Positions 1 through 15,700 are shown, counted from the stretch's first letter. The stretch is 64,000 nt of DNA from Pyxicephalus adspersus (GCF_032062135.1 NC_092868.1:50077163-50141162), one strand, 5' to 3'. Notes: generated from the sequence alone by a model not told the origin. Translations and numbers: made by a program.

Positions 1-3000
1 GGCAAGTTTGAAAAAATGGGTTTTGAGTGCAGAAAGTAGGAGCAAGCCGAATAGGATGAGGAAGACCATTCCAGAGATTCGGGGCAGCTCTAGAAAGTTC
101 ATCAGATCTTAGAGAATTGCAGGTGAAATAATTGGCATTATTTATTGCAGCCGAGCAACTACCTGGCTGTGTGAAATAAACTCTACCCTTCCAAATGTAC
201 ATGGACACCATGGGGCTATTTATTTACAGCAGTGTTCTCTCTAGCTACTTTTAGCTGGGCGCACCACCCGGCACTTTTCAGTAACCACCCGCTGTATTTT
301 GGTTGGGTCACAATATAGGGGAACTGGACAGTTGGGATATAATACAAAGATGGAAAACTTGGCCATACTAAGAGGTTTAGCATTTTAAAGTTGTAACAAA
401 CTAAGAGGGTGGTAGAAAGCTGACAGAATTATTAGGCTATTGAGTTTCTATGGCAGCAACAACTGGGAACACTAGACATGCCATGTGTTGCCCCATCCAC
501 TTTTTGATTAACGGCTCTCTGTGTGTATAGTGAAACTTTATTCACCTGTCACTCTTGTCACTGGAAAGGATCACAAAAGATAATTTCCAGCAACGAAAAT
601 TGAAGGTATGTATGCAACCTAACACACACTTTTCTGCATGATTGTTTATTGCATGTGATTGAAACCAAAAGAAAGATTTTACATTTAGACAGTTAGCATT
701 GTATGGATTGAGTTGGGGAATGGCAACTTTCATCCTTTTTCAGTAACAGGTCTACTTTAAAGCTGCTTGTCAGTCACTATGACTTGTATAGGGGGGGGGG
801 GGGGGGGGGTTGGCAAGCCAGGTGCATCCAAATGTATAGAAGCCCTAATGCTGGATATATATTCCAATTACTCCAACAACTTTAGGCATATTTCAATAGC
901 AATTAGTGATTAGATACAACCCACATGCCAATGGTTCCATAATTTGAAGCAAGAAATGCTTGGCGATAGTCATTAGTAGGTCATTGGAGGAGCAAAGAGA
1001 GCGGCTGGGGTAGTATTTTTCTATCAGGTCATATAGGTAAGTGGGACAAGAACTGTGGAGGGATTTGAAGGCAAAGCACAGGAGCATGAATGCCAACTGA
1101 TTAGGATGAAAGCAGCCAACTAGCATTTTTGTAAAGAGAGCATGTGTTTTAACTGATGTACCCTGAAGTTGCATCAGAAATAAACTTGATAGAATTGCAA
1201 GAAACACTTCTGAGGCCTGAGTGAATGTAGCCTTAGTCCTGAGCTACAGAGAAAAGTTTAGATGAAGTTCCCAGGATCCAGCAATTGCCTGATTAATAAA
1301 AGTGGTGCCAGTTTCCGGATGACAAGTCACTGTGTTCCAAGCTCCAAATGTGTGTCGTCTCTAAACTAGAACCACTCCATTGCAATAGCAGCCCCTGGAA
1401 TAGGATGGGAGCTTCAGCCATGACAGCTTCTCTTTAAATCTGGCAAGAGACAGTTGCTGGCATGCCTATTGCTAGCTGTGCAACAAAGTACAAAGGGGCT
1501 TGGAATCTGGTGGGCTCTTTACTGCCTAGGAGGAATGTATTAGCATAGTAAGCACAATGGACAGTCATTCAGCCATGTTCCAAGTACAGGGGAATGTCCA
1601 TTAACCCCTGAGCAGCAGATATTTGACAATAGCTTCGCTGGAATGGCAGTGCCATCTACCTGCCAACAGGGGGCAAAGCACATCATGTGTCTGTGGGCAA
1701 TGCCATTTTGATTTAGGCTACACAATATCTTAAAAAAAAACAGTATTCAGATGAATATAAAATGTTACTATTGCTGACTACTTGAAACTGCAGGTTGTCT
1801 GGCTGCAAAAAATAAAAAATAAAAAAAATAATATTACCTGTGCTACACAAATAGATACATAAAACAATCTACACGTAAATCATATTTTATTCATAGGTGG
1901 TACCTGGAGAGCCGAGTCATGGGCTTTGTATAGGTCTATATATGGCTATAGTGAAATATAAGAGAGTTCCAAGTTTGTTTGGTGCTGGTGATTGGCTAGA
2001 AGAGCCAGGACTTCACGCAAATCACATATACAAATAAAACCCTGTAAGACAGTCTAAAACCCCAAAAATATATATGACAAACAAACTTCATAAAATAAAA
2101 ATCTTCCACTCCCTTCCCTGACCCAAAACCTCCATCACTTATGTCTCCAATGTTCCCCCGCCTTAGCACTGCAGATCAGAGTGGCAGTGGCAGTGCTATC
2201 AATAGCACTAGGTGTTGATTGCCACAAACCCAAAACTTGTCAAAGCAATGCTAATAGCTGCATTCCTGCAACAACTCATTTGACTGTAGTGCAAGCAGGC
2301 ACCGCCAAAATGAGAGTGGCAACCAAACTCTGAATTCAGCAGCAGTGCAGCTTTGTTGCCAACAGGACTTTGTTGGGGTAGTGGAAAACACTGTAAGTGC
2401 AAATGTATTTATAATTGGGTGGTACAGCACAAATGTTTTTAGTTCTATTTATTTATATAAAATAGGTAATGGTGGGATTGAAGCCATGCATAGCACACAT
2501 GTATAAATGACTATTTAATTCTATGTTTTTTTTTTTTAGAATTATAAAAGGTGACATGCAAGTTTTAGTCACCTTTATTTATTACCTTGTACACGTACAA
2601 TTGGCAGCAGCCCTTTAAACCAAGGATAGCCAGCGTGATTGTGAATGATCCTATCGGCCTGCTTAGCTGGCATTGTCTGGTGCCAACACAGCTCACAGAG
2701 TATAAACAGTGTGAGCCATTGTCTGCACTCCCCATTTTGTCTGCTCAGTAGACTGCAGTGTGATTAATGCACCGTGCAGGCATCCACCGGGCAGAGCATA
2801 TCACATCTTGGATGAAAAAAAAAGTTTATCCAAGTGTTTGGGCAGAGGAAGACGAGGAATTTGCATGAAGGGGTTTACAAAAACACTCCAGAGGCGATAT
2901 CAAATGTAGTGTAGCAAATCCAGACTCTGCAGACAACGTAGGAAGAACCCCAAGGATGCAGCTGTCTATGACCTGATGTAAGACACTCTACATGCAAAAC

Positions 3001-4291
3001 ACCTTCTGGAAGATTTGTATAGGAATGGTGGAAAATTTTAAGTTGTGGTCCAAGCAAACAGCTAAATACTTGGATAAAATGCACAGACATTAACAATACC
3101 ACCAACCAAGGGATTTGCAATTCTGCTGTTTATCACACCTGCTTAGAGATTATATAGCTCAGCTTTCTGCTCTAATAAGCATATTTAAAGTTTTGACTGA
3201 CAAGCCAACATTTTGTAAGTAGTTAAGCAATGGCAGTCACTGTGATTCCTTTATAGCATGGCCCACTTACATATATACTGCGGCATTCAATGGAATGCCC
3301 AATACAACATACAAGTGGTTCAAATTTTACAATAACCATTTTCAGCAGTGAACTGTAATGTGTTGTCCTGCAATGCAATAGAGATGTTACAATAAGGTGC
3401 TATTCGGACACGAGACGAGTGCTGTGTGATGCAGTAATGCAAGCTTTACTGAAACACAAATATGCAAAATGGCCTGAAGTCATATGTTGGTCTAGCTGGC
3501 ATAAACTTTAGGGTGGCTACACTACTTTCCAGCATCTCTATAGGATGTTTCCCCAACTTGAATACTGGGGTTTTCTATATAGGAACCTGCAGCGCCACCT
3601 TCCATTGGCAGCGTTGACTTGTCATCTTACCTTCCCAACAAGCATTGATCAATAAGACACAGGCCTCATAAAACAGGCAGGGCTATCGGCTGACTATAAA
3701 GCAGCACCACTGTTAGTATAAGCACATGCAGCATTAGGAACCAATCAGGCGCTGATGCAATGCAGTTGCTGATCAGAAAAGGGCAAACCAGTTATTTGTA
3801 AATAAGCTGCAGCTCCAATAAGCAGCACAAACTGGTGTTATGATTTGTTATCATTACTATGATGCTGCATTGATAGTCAAGGTCCTGACTTTGCTATTTG
3901 GAGTACCTGGTGTCAGTAGATTACATGTAGTACAGTTAACAAAGCTATCTCATCAAACTTTATCTGCCTACTTACTGCTCTGTCCTAACGATCAGTCTCC
4001 AGGATAGAAATTGAGATATAACTTCAACTATTAGTTGTCCTTGTGCAAAAAGAAAGAGGAAATCGCCCTAATTTTAGTGGCAACTGACAAAGAAGGGATC
4101 TCTGTACTTCCTGTTGTGTCCCTAGAATAGGAAAAGTAGCAAAGTCTCAGATTTGGTGGCAAAGCAAGAAAACAAGAACTGTAATTTTACCTCAAAGAAA
4201 AAAAAATGTTTTGATTAAAGAAGGTCGAGTACAGATGTCAAATTGACGAGAGGTCAAGGTAGGCATTTTGCCAAATCATCAAAGGAAATAT

Positions 4292-4339
<48 letters not shown>

Positions 4340-5758
4340 TTCACTGAGGTGGATAGGATACGAATGCGTTAGTAACACATATGAATCAACATTGTTCCTG
4401 GATACAGTTAAAACTTCTTTTTAGGATTCATATGCCAGGTATCCAGTTCAAGTATTCAACCAGCTATCTCTCCCAATTAGTAGACAATTGAATCAGCACA
4501 GTTCCTGGCCGTCCATCTCCTTTTTAGGACTTGTTTGTGGTCCCTTATGTTGGATATTCAGTCCAAATTTCCAACCTAACTTTTGGGCTCCTTAAGGTGA
4601 ACACTGAAAATAATACCGTGGATGCTCATGGGATTTCTACTTGATTACATGATGCACATTTATGTGAATGTGTGTTCCAAGATATTTTTCCATCTAAGCT
4701 CAAAAGGCTGCCTGCTAAACTCTGAACAGTGTAAGTTGCTTATTAGCACTTTATAAGGATTTATGCGATGAGGACGATGTGGGCGAGATTAGTATTTGAA
4801 AGGGATATTGTTAGTCATAGCATTATAAAAGTGGAACCAACATTCCACTTTTAAAAATCTTGCATGGGACATTATTGTAGAAAGGCACAATGCTGCTTCT
4901 GCAATAAGCACTCCTACCTGTCTGATCGCTCCAGGGGACTATCAAAAACTGTTGGTTCCCAGGATACCTGGCAATCATGGTTTCCCCTGCACATGATTGA
5001 ATGAACCGCCAAGCATCTGCGAAGGTATTACATCATTCCGGCCAATTAGGATGACCAAAGATCACATCTAGAAAGAGAAGAAGAAAGAAGATGGTGGTGC
5101 CCGGCAACGAAACAGGGACTGGTGATAATAGTTGGGTTTAGTTCAGCTTTAAATATATTTGTTAAACATAGGTACATATAGTAGGTTAGGTTGAAAAAAA
5201 AAAGACATACGTCCATCAGGTTCAACCACTGGGGAAATAAACATATCCCAGATATAAAATCCTATAGACATAGTTGATCAAGAGGAAGGCAAAAAAAAAA
5301 CCCTGCTATTTTATGTCATTTTATGAATGACAGGTGTTAAAAATATTAAAATTTTAGACACACACACAGATTTCAGACATCTTCTACCAAGCTGTTAAAT
5401 TTGCATGCAATTCTGTAAATTGGTCTAGTATGAGATCTACAAAGCCTCAAAGTTAGAAACTCTTGAAAAACTTTTGTTTGGTTTCTATTTAAAAAATTAT
5501 CAATAGATTTTTTTTTTAAAACAAATTTTTATTGCAAAAATGCATTTTTTCTTCACAAAGGCTTCATTTTCAAAACATAGTATATACATATTATACAATA
5601 AAAAGAATTTTGGATGATCGTTTTCTCAAATGTAATATATAATAGTACCCATACTGAATTCTTAGTATTACCAAAAATACCGACAACATATTAAAAAAAG
5701 GAAATGGCGCACTCTCTAGGATCGTTGCTAATAATTTAATCATTTTTACGCGAAATAT

Positions 5759-5801
<43 letters not shown>

Positions 5802-6779
5802 AGGTTCATAAGCCTAAACAGAAATTAACTTAGAGATGTTCAGGTCTCTTGAGGTGTTTGTTGATCTTTATCTTCCCGGATCCATATATTGAGAAATCGT
5901 ATTCCGAAGTGACGTACGGAACCTCACCGGCAATTCCAGGCTATTCGTTGAATGCAAATGAAAAAAAGATATTCTTAGATATGAAAAGTAAAACTGAGCA
6001 CCAAGCATGGGTAAGGTAAGGAAGCGGGGGGTTAGTGGATCCCTAGCGTAACAGGTCTTGTCTCCAAATATTCGTAAAAAGGGAAAAAAAAAACTGATGA
6101 TTACAGAACAACTGTAAAATACTTGTTCAAGAAGCGAAAAGGGTTGGCACTTTCCAACTGAGAAGCTGCTAACTAGTTTTACCTTTAATGACAGCTGTAG
6201 ACTCCCTGGCCTTGAAAAATGGAAGCCGGATAAGTGTTGGTAAGTCAGCTTGTAACCAAGGCTGCTCAAAGTTTTTTTTATATTAAAGCTTTGACAAGCA
6301 TATCACCCAACAAAGGGAATTATTGCCATACACCTAGAGCCTTCAAGGTTAATTCTATATATTATGGCCTTGTTCTCCCTATGGCTGTGAACTTCACTAT
6401 AAAAATGCAATTAGTTCTGTTAAGGAAGCATTATCTTTTGTGAGTAGACACCGCAGCACCCTGAAGAAATCCACATACAAATATAATCCACATACAAATA
6501 TAATTCACATACATATGATGTAAAATTGTTCAGATTTTGTCCTTGACTCAAATCCAGAACCCCAGAGCAGCTAAGTTAAAACGCAACTCACAGGGTGGCA
6601 GTGTGTATTGGCTTTATCTGCAATTATGAAAATAGGATCCATTGCAATCTCCAATTATAATTACAATGGAGAGATTCTTATGCTATGTTAACACTGTCCA
6701 CAAATGAGGCTTACTAATCATTCATTGACATCACATGTAGTATTAGCCCAGTCCTGCCTATGAGCACAGGAGACAATAC
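1..6779. other. Left flank without a supportable gene
   Basis: This stretch holds dispersed repeats (1-115, 228-330, 5165-5305), microsatellites and AT-rich single-copy DNA. The short open frames have no coding signature. The terminal coding exon and 3' UTR of nol9 should lie on this side, but I could not recognise them. Confidence 0.6.
4295..4337. repeat. (AT)n microsatellite
   Basis: A run of about 21 AT units. Similar runs are at about 52590-52620 and 54415-54459. Other simple runs are G19 at 791-809, a run of about 38 A at 5763-5800 and (ATT)n at about 60352-60415. Confidence 0.97.
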
Positions 6780-9700
6780 CTGGTGCTTGAAGACACTGTG
6801 CGGTATAGATATGTTTCCTATTAGCAGGCAATTGACGGATCGCAGAGCCTCTGGTGAGAGAGGTGTAAGGATGTGGTAAACTTTTTTCATCATATTAATC
6901 CCCCGAATAACACCTGTAGACAGAAAAACTTATTAATGCAATTAAAATTGTTTGAAAAGTTAGGTAACCAACGGAAACTTATCTGATAATCGTATGGTTG
7001 CCAAGCCTATGTGTCGTCACAAGTATTGAAGAAGAGAGAAGAAAGTACCAAGAAGAGGCTTTTTTGGCAACAAATGTGTAGCATTTACTTATACACACAT
7101 CGCATAATATTGACTGAACAGATCTCGTCTACTTTGTACATAAACAGTATAATACATATGAATAAGGTATACCGGATGTGCAATGATATCGGATTACATA
7201 TTTCCACAGTTCATGAGAAATGTCTCTGTATTTCACTTGTGTTTCGCCAATATGGCTTCAGGGAATTTAGAGAGACCGACTAATCCAAACACAGAAAAAG
7301 AGAGGAGAATATATATATTTCTTATATACGAATATTTAAACAGTATAAAAAGGCCATATTGGTAATATATCACTGCTTGCACATATTCACTATACAGTAT
7401 TACGCTAAGAGTCACTATTCTCCTCTCTTTCTATTTTACCACAAATGAGAAGAAGACATAACTATAGGTAACCATTCAGGTTCAAACTCTTTCTAGACTG
7501 GAACCATATATAATTCTCCCCGTGTCTACTCACCAAACCCCAGGCAGTCGCAGATTGGTGTCTGTGTTAGAATCACTGGGCCACTGTCCTGGCTGCTGAC
7601 ATCATCCAAAATGTGGCACAGACCAACCCAACTTGCATTGGCTGAATACATGATGTGAGATGGAGCGACTTCTGAATGAATGATGCGAAGTGCCACAGCA
7701 TTAAAAGGGACCTAGAAAACACAAAGGAAGCATGTCTTTAGCTTAAAAAGGATTGTTTGCATGATGAACCAAATAAATATATTTTAAGTGCACATTTGCA
7801 CCAATGGTGATTTTGTCAGCAAAAGCAATTAGGGATGACTACGACGAATTACATGTCGACAAGCTGCCTAGAGACTGCACTGATTTCAATAAATCACAAG
7901 TCTGACTTGATCTACAGATTTGTATAATCACTCCTCATCAGCAGGAATATATGAAGTAATATGATCACACACACGTGGCAATACACCATTTTGGCCTGAA
8001 GAATATTATAATCTCCAAAATATAAAGTTGGCAGCTGCACAATATTTGCACAACTATTTATCAAACCTATGAACCAGTCGAAAGATTGTTATCAGCTGCT
8101 AAAGCCGATTTTTAGCTGCCAAGCTGTATCGTTTCAAAAGTCATTGACCCAGAGTTTCTCCCACCAGAACAATCTACGGCAGGGAGGCTGCAGTTTGTCA
8201 AATCTTTTAAAATGTGAAAGAAAGAGGTGTCATGTTTTCTTTCTTCTCAGGTTACAGTCAAAGTATGCCAATTAAGCATGCATTCACACAAAGTATACTT
8301 GTCCATTTGCAACATGCAGATGAACAATGTGAACCGAGAAGTAAACTGCTGCTGTCCTTCGTGGTTCAGTTACAGAAAAATAGCCTTACTGAGAAACTCC
8401 ACCAGAGAAGTCAGGTCACCAGTTGTCCTAAGGGTTCTTGTTTATCTCACTAGTGGTACCTATTTACAGAATGAAAACAGCACTGAAGGAATGAAATAAA
8501 AACCTAACAGTACATAAGCTTTTCCCAAAGCATAAAAATGCAATTTAAACAGCTGCTTACACATGCAAAGTGCCTATAAAAAGCACTTAATCTACAACTT
8601 AACTATGCAAATCCTTAACTTTCCACTTCCTCCAAGCTCCTAATGTCAGCAAGCTTTTAAGTTGACACTGACCCCTGCAAATCCTTCAAGCTAAATCTCT
8701 GCTATGCACACCTCATTTGTAAATAGTGACTCCCTTCTGACTTTTCCTGCAATAGAAGACACCATTAGAATACAGTGTGCACTTTTTTTTTTTATTTAGC
8801 AGCAGAATGACAAATTGTGCTTGCACTATTTAACTTCTGCCTTAATTGTGGCACAAACATAAAAAGGATGGAGAAATAGAGCAAAAGAGAGAGTAATAGA
8901 TTGCAATCAGCTTGTGCTGTGTTTTCTTTCTCTTCCATGGGCCCTGCACTGAATTCCATGGCTTATGTGAGGCTTGGCACTACACACAGCATCAAAGAGG
9001 GATTTACCCTCATTTTTCTGTACTTACCTCATACGGTACCAAGCTGTGCAATGGAATGATCTGTTCAACGTCATACTGCTGTAACCTACCGATGTAGCCC
9101 AGCATAGCAAGATCACGCAGAATCCAGCCATGACAACGCCTGAAAGAAAAAAGATAAATTTAAGAAAAAACCCTGCTTATTTATCTTGCTACTACTTGAC
9201 AGATGAAATTTAAACATTTTTCTGAGAAGTGATGAATTTACTCATGACCAATAACATTCTATCTTTAATGCCCTGGATAAACCTTTTCCCCCTGTATTAT
9301 TGTGACCCAACTCTTCAGTAACTACCCAAAAACAGCCCGATGGTTACTGAAAAGTACCAGGTGGTGTGCCTGGCTAGGGGCTGGGGAGAACACCGAGTAT
9401 TATTAAGGAATTGTTGATTTATTTGTGGGCATTCTCAGATGGCTTTGCCACACAACCTATAATTACAAAGAAATCAAGTAGGAGTACCATATCTTAATCA
9501 TTACCCAAGTTGCATACTTCAAAATCCAAACCTAACAAAAGTTACTTACACGGTCTCAGTCCCCCCGGCTCCGCTAAAACTGCTTTCTGCAAGAAGAAGC
9601 TCATGTCCCAATGAAGCTTTGGCATGAACGTCATTTGAAGAGTCTCCTTCTTCATCTGAGGAGTCCATCCCTTTGCTTTTGTATTTGGCACCAGACCAGG

Positions 9701-12700
9701 CTTTTGTCATGAATCCGGCAGTGTTCTTTATATACTCAGGGGTCAGCGGCTCCATACGTTCGTCTCCTTCTGCAACCATCTGTACGACATATCTTGGGGA
9801 CAGCAGGTGGATTAGGTCTATCAGGAGTAACAATCCGAACCCTGGGGGAAGAAAGACATTGCAAGGCTGTAAAATATAGTGATGTTATCAGACAGATTGT
9901 AACTGCTTCAAGCTTTTCTATATCACCCCCAATATTAGAATGGTATATATCCCTAATTATAAATGAACATACACATCAAAGAAACAGTGATTTGGTCAAA
10001 TACAAAATAAAATTGGTAGCCACAAGACGCTAATACTATTTCTTAACACGGCTCAGAAGCCAAAAAACATCAGACCTTAAAAAGTCTTTTAAAGCTAAAC
10101 TCCAGACTGAAAATATGGAAATTATGCAATTATTAATTATATACATTATATTATTCCACAGTGTATATAAAAAGCCTTCGTAAACCAGACATTACCTTGC
10201 AAAAGTATTGGCGATATTATCACTGCACATTAAATATGCAGTAAACAAAACCATAGGAGCAACCCAGCAGGTCCATCCACTAAAGGCTGCTCCAAAAAAA
10301 TTAAAGGGGGCAGAGACAAGACCAAGCACCCTGCACAAGCAGAGAGAGAAGTGGTGACCGGTATTTATTACAGCAACCTCATTCAGAGGCAATGTTGTAT
10401 GCCAGAATACTGCAAAGATCTGGAAGAAATATATTGAGTTCATCAAAAGTACACCTCTTTTGTGTTTAGGCAATATTTGGTAATCACAGAGTTCAGGTTT
10501 AATTTAATTTTTAATTCATCATCCGCATTTTAAAAATAGAAGCCAGTAAACATCTAGACTGTTCTAAACCTGACCGGTTTTATATCCCGCACTCCCAGAA
10601 TCACAATAAGTAAATCCAAGGGTTAACAGTTGTCGCAGGACCAGGAGGAAGTTTTTAATGGGAACCTCTGTTGTATTATTAATACCAAGAATAATAATAA
10701 TAAAAATATACAACACCTCTTTCTATAAAATGCTTAGATTAGAACATTGCTATAATAATGACTTTATTCATGTAATATCTGACCTTTAACCCATCCCATT
10801 GTGTTAACAATGAGTGGCTGCTCCCTCTTGTAACAGGTGATGACATATTTCACAGATTCTAAAAACCTTTCGATCTCCTGTTCACAAGACGGCTCACCAA
10901 AGTAAACCATTTTTTGCGCATCTCTCTGATGAGTATATGGAGGACCTACAAAGAGAAAAAAAAGTGTTATTTCACTTGTACTAATGTAGCTTTCACAGGA
11001 ATTATTTTATTTATTTATTGGAAATACACCAGAAGATACAAACTATCAATACAGAAAATAGGATTTTTAACTACAACTGCATTTAGTTTCTTAAAACTAG
11101 TTGCTGTATACTGATTGAGTTAATAGTCAATTCACAAAATAATACTTTTATAGATTAATAATGGAAAGCTTTATAAAATTGGCTTTTCTATAGAAATGCA
11201 ACTCCAAGCTCTATTCAGTGTAAAGGCTACATTATCCCTGCTAAAAAGGAAAGACAATTCAACCTGAGCTCCAACTGTCTCCTACAAATAAGTTACATGA
11301 TTGAACTTCCAGGTCTCCGGATATGAATAAACTAAAATGAAACTGCAATTTCTCCAGAAGAGCATTTCACCTCTTCTGTAATGTATGTGAGACTTTAATG
11401 CACCCTTATAGTAAAGACTGCTTTTAGATACATCCATTTGAAATGAACGTAATGAAACCAACACTTACCCAGGACCGGCTTGGTTATGTTCAGCAGTGAT
11501 ATACAGCCAGGAGGTGTAAACTCTGACTGTCCCAAATCACACTCTAAATAGCCAACGTTTGAAATGCTGGGGGGAAAAAAAAAAAGTAAAAAAGTAATGT
11601 TTTCAAAGGAATTCTTATACTTAGTTGTAGTTGATGTGAACACACCTCTAAATACAAGCTATAAGATGAAAAATAGGATTTTAACTACAACAGCTGTTAA
11701 GTTTTTTATAAATAAATGCTGTATATTGATTTTTGATGTTTTGTCAGTCACCAGCCCGGGGAAGTACGATTCCCATATCAGGAGGTTTGACAACTAGGAG
11801 CCTGCTAAAAGCCACTGTCAACCAACACAGCAGAGCCGATTCATGGCAGCAACGGTGCCTACGGGAAATACAGACACATTGTGCATGAGCAGAGCGCCCT
11901 GTATGTCCAAGGAGTAGTCCAGGGACACACATGGATTATGAAAAAAGAAAAAATAGGGCAAGCTTTACATATAACTTTATAAATTACCAAACATATTTGT
12001 TAACATATACTTAATTCTATCAACAAATACAAATTGACTTATGTGTGAATCCCGGTATGCCGGCAGCTTTCAATACCCATGAGGTTCCTGTAGTAAGAAC
12101 TACCCATAACTGTCCCTGGCTTTGACCTTTGCCCCAATCGTAGTTTTGCTAGTCTAATAATTCTTCCTCTACCAGTAAAATTGTTGTATAAAGGTTGACA
12201 GAAAGCGGATATTGTGATATAGTTCTAATACTAACAATATAAAACAGAAAATTATTTTTATTAAATGGACTATATTTGGTATAATTTGCACTTTAAATAA
12301 AGTATTACTGACTATCACAGCAGCTCAACATAAGGACACCCTTAAGCTTTATAAATGATATAGTACAGCAGAAAGTAACAACTTACTGGTTTAATAACTG
12401 GTTGATGAGGTATCGATTGAATGTTGATTTTCCTACATTTTGCGGGCCACAGATAAGAATGACTGGACAGCCATCATGTTCCTCTGTAAAAAGAGTAAAA
12501 GAATAAAAAGATAAAAATCATCTGCTCTTAGATTGTAAGCTCTTCAGGGCAGGGTGCTCTCCTCCTCCTGTGTCACAGTCTGTATCTGTCTGTCATTTAC
12601 AACCCCTGTTTAATGTACAGCGCTATGTAATATGTTGGTGCCATATAAATACTGTTTATTATAATTTTTAATATTAATAATAACAATATTAACCTCCTAG

Positions 12701-15700
12701 CCGTTAAGCCCGACCTTCGTACGGGCAAAAAAAAATGGCTAGGATGGTTAACCCCGAGTTTTTTCCCCATCCCCACTTACCTGGTCCCCCTGTGCTCATC
12801 CAGCGTCGTCCTCCGTCGATCGTCGTCCGCCGATCTCCCTCTCCAGCGTCAGGTGTCCTTCGTCGGGTGCCAGCGGGACCAGTAAGATGCCGGCCGGCTT
12901 CTTACCTGGTCCCGCTGATCGTCCACGTCCTTCTTGTTCCAGCGCCGGATGATCTCTGAAGCCAGAAGCCGTCCGGCGGAGAAAAAAAAAAAACGGACGG
13001 CTCCTCCCTGCGTGTGTGATGACGTCGGCGCGTGTGGGGGAAATTCAAATTGAAACTCATTCATTTATTTTGTATTGGATTCAATACAAACTCCTGTATT
13101 CAATCCAATACAAAATAATTCAAAAAATTTATATAAAGTATATAACTGGTAAATTCAAACTGTCATTTTGTATTGGATTGAATACAAACTACCTATCCAA
13201 TCCAATACAAAAAATAAAAAAAAATAAAATAAAAGTAAATAACTTGGAAATTCAAATTTTATTTTGTATTTGATTGGATACAAACTTGCGTATCCAATCC
13301 AATACAAAATAATATAAAATTAATACAAAGTACATAACTGGTAAATTCAAACGCTCATTTTGTATTGGATTGAATACAAACTCCAGTATCCAATCCAATA
13401 CAAAAAATAAAACAAAAGTAAATACATTTTTTATATTCATATTATCTACTAGAACCCCTGTTCGGACATATTTCTGTAAGTTACAGGTCTACAATTTAAA
13501 AAAAAAATTTCATGAAAAACAGTGGATCACTTTTGGTACAGAAATCTAGACCTCAGTGTAACGCTCAGGTGGTTAAATGGAATCACAATGAGTAAAAATG
13601 GGATAAACCACAACTATGAAACACATTTAGGTTTACAGATAAAAATACATGACAAATCTATAGGTTCCAATTCAAAATATTTAGCAGGCAATTCCAGAGA
13701 ATACTCGTAGAATCCCTGGCATTATGGACAGACCAGGTTCTATGTGGAACTGAATATATTCAGTAAACCAACAAATGGTGTTACAAGCAGAACTAAACCC
13801 CTCTATATTCCTCCATCTCCTCTTCCTAGATACGATCCTAAGCAGGGCTGGGATAATACAACTCCCACACAGGGGTTCAATCAGTCCCAGCAAGCGCAAG
13901 GGAAGCCAGAAATGACAATTCCATAGCACAATCAGGTAGGTAGGAGGGATTGTTGCAGGAGACATTGTCTGTCTGACCTACATGATCATGATATTTTAAC
14001 AACGAAACTTTAGTTCTGCTTTAACGCTTCCCTATTCCTGATAATGGTACTGAAGACAGCAGCAAACGTACCAAGACAAGCATCCACTAACTTCTGTGCT
14101 GCTGACAACGTTTTCTCAGACATGACGATCTCCGAGCTAGGATTGCGATTCTCAATTCCAACAGAGTGTAGTACAGAGTCATCCAATATGGAGGAGTATT
14201 TTTCATTCTGAAATGCAGGAAACACAAGAATAGATGATTACCATGCAATATCTTTATGACTATGCTCTGCATTCAAACTCCATCTGCATACTATTAATTG
14301 TACTGAAAAAAAAAAGCAAGCCGCCAGAAATTACAAGAACTTTCCTTCAGTTGATATTTTTGAGCAATCTTATTATAGGTGGTCATGAAAAAAGAAGAGG
14401 ATACATTTACCTTAGGTTTCTGTGTATTGAAATTCGGTAGCTTTGCTGCTCTACAGCTACTGCATGTATTTAACCAGTCACATGAGCAACGTATGCGTTA
14501 GCAGGAGAAACTCCTGAATCTATTATTAGAAGCATGTATTTCCCCCACGTGAAATGTATGCAATGGCCGGGGAGAACTGAAGGAGTGGCATTCTTTTAGA
14601 GCAGGCTTTCTTTAACTTTTTAACGTGGGGGAACACTTAAAATTTGTTTCAGGTCTTATAGAAGGAACCCCTTCTATAATTACTATATCCACAGCTCACA
14701 GTACATTATCATGGTGGTCAATAGGAAGTTTCTCTTACAATGCTGGCCAGTGGGAGGAATGTCACACATACAGATAGCCAAAAAGATCATTGGCGTCACA
14801 AACTCACATGAGAGGTTCAAATTGCTCATTGTTTAAGGAAACCCTAGCAACCTCTGGAGGACTCGTGGTTGAGAAACACAGGTGGGTGGGTGGTTTTAGA
14901 GGGCTAGATTTTTTCTTTTTTGATACCTTACGATCCAATGTACAGCAGAGCAAAGGCTATGAGAGAGAAGAATGAGTGAATTGGTTGTGCTGCCGTGCTC
15001 CTGTGCCAATTTGAGAAAATGCTAATACAAGAAGGAAGCAAGTGACAGAGAAATGATCTATCTGCTGCTATTCTTTCGCTGTCCAATCAGAGGCTGAGGG
15101 CAGGGTTCAGACCTAAAATAAACTGCAGTAGAATCAAGTCAGGTCCCCGGGCTGGCTGTGAGCATTATGAGGACTGAATGATGCTCAGCTTGAAATTAAA
15201 AAGGCTTGAATAGCAGTTATATACTGAAGTAAAAGTATGCCTGCAAATAAGTTCTTTTTACTTTAAATAGAATGCAACGTTTATCTATCTGCATAAAATA
15301 TTCTTCACTGTGGTTCCGCAGCATCTACACCACTACAGTGTTCTCCCCAGCCCCTTCTATCTGCACGCACCAACCAGCACTTTTTAGTAATCAACTGGCT
15401 GTTTTTGGGTGTTTACAGATGAGTTGCCACCCACCTGAGCTTCCTACCCAGGTTAAAAAAAGTTCTGGGTTGAGCACTGCCACCAAGCCTCTGCTCTTTA
15501 CACACGTTTGCCCCAACGTACCAGCTTTGCAGAGAAGATGTTGGCGTATTCTGAATGAGTTGTAATATAGCTGGTGGTCGGATCGTCCAGACGCTCCATC
15601 AGTAAGACAGAACATGAGGATTTAAAGTTCTTCATCACCATACGTCTGCAATCTGGAAAGAGAAAACAAAAGTGGGGATAGTCATGAATAAAAAAAAAAA

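Noticed and set aside
5868..6269. 133-codon minus-strand ORF between nol9 exon 11 and the left edge
   Set aside because: It has no similarity to the NOL9 C-terminus, no splice acceptor in phase, and low-complexity FFF/SSF composition.
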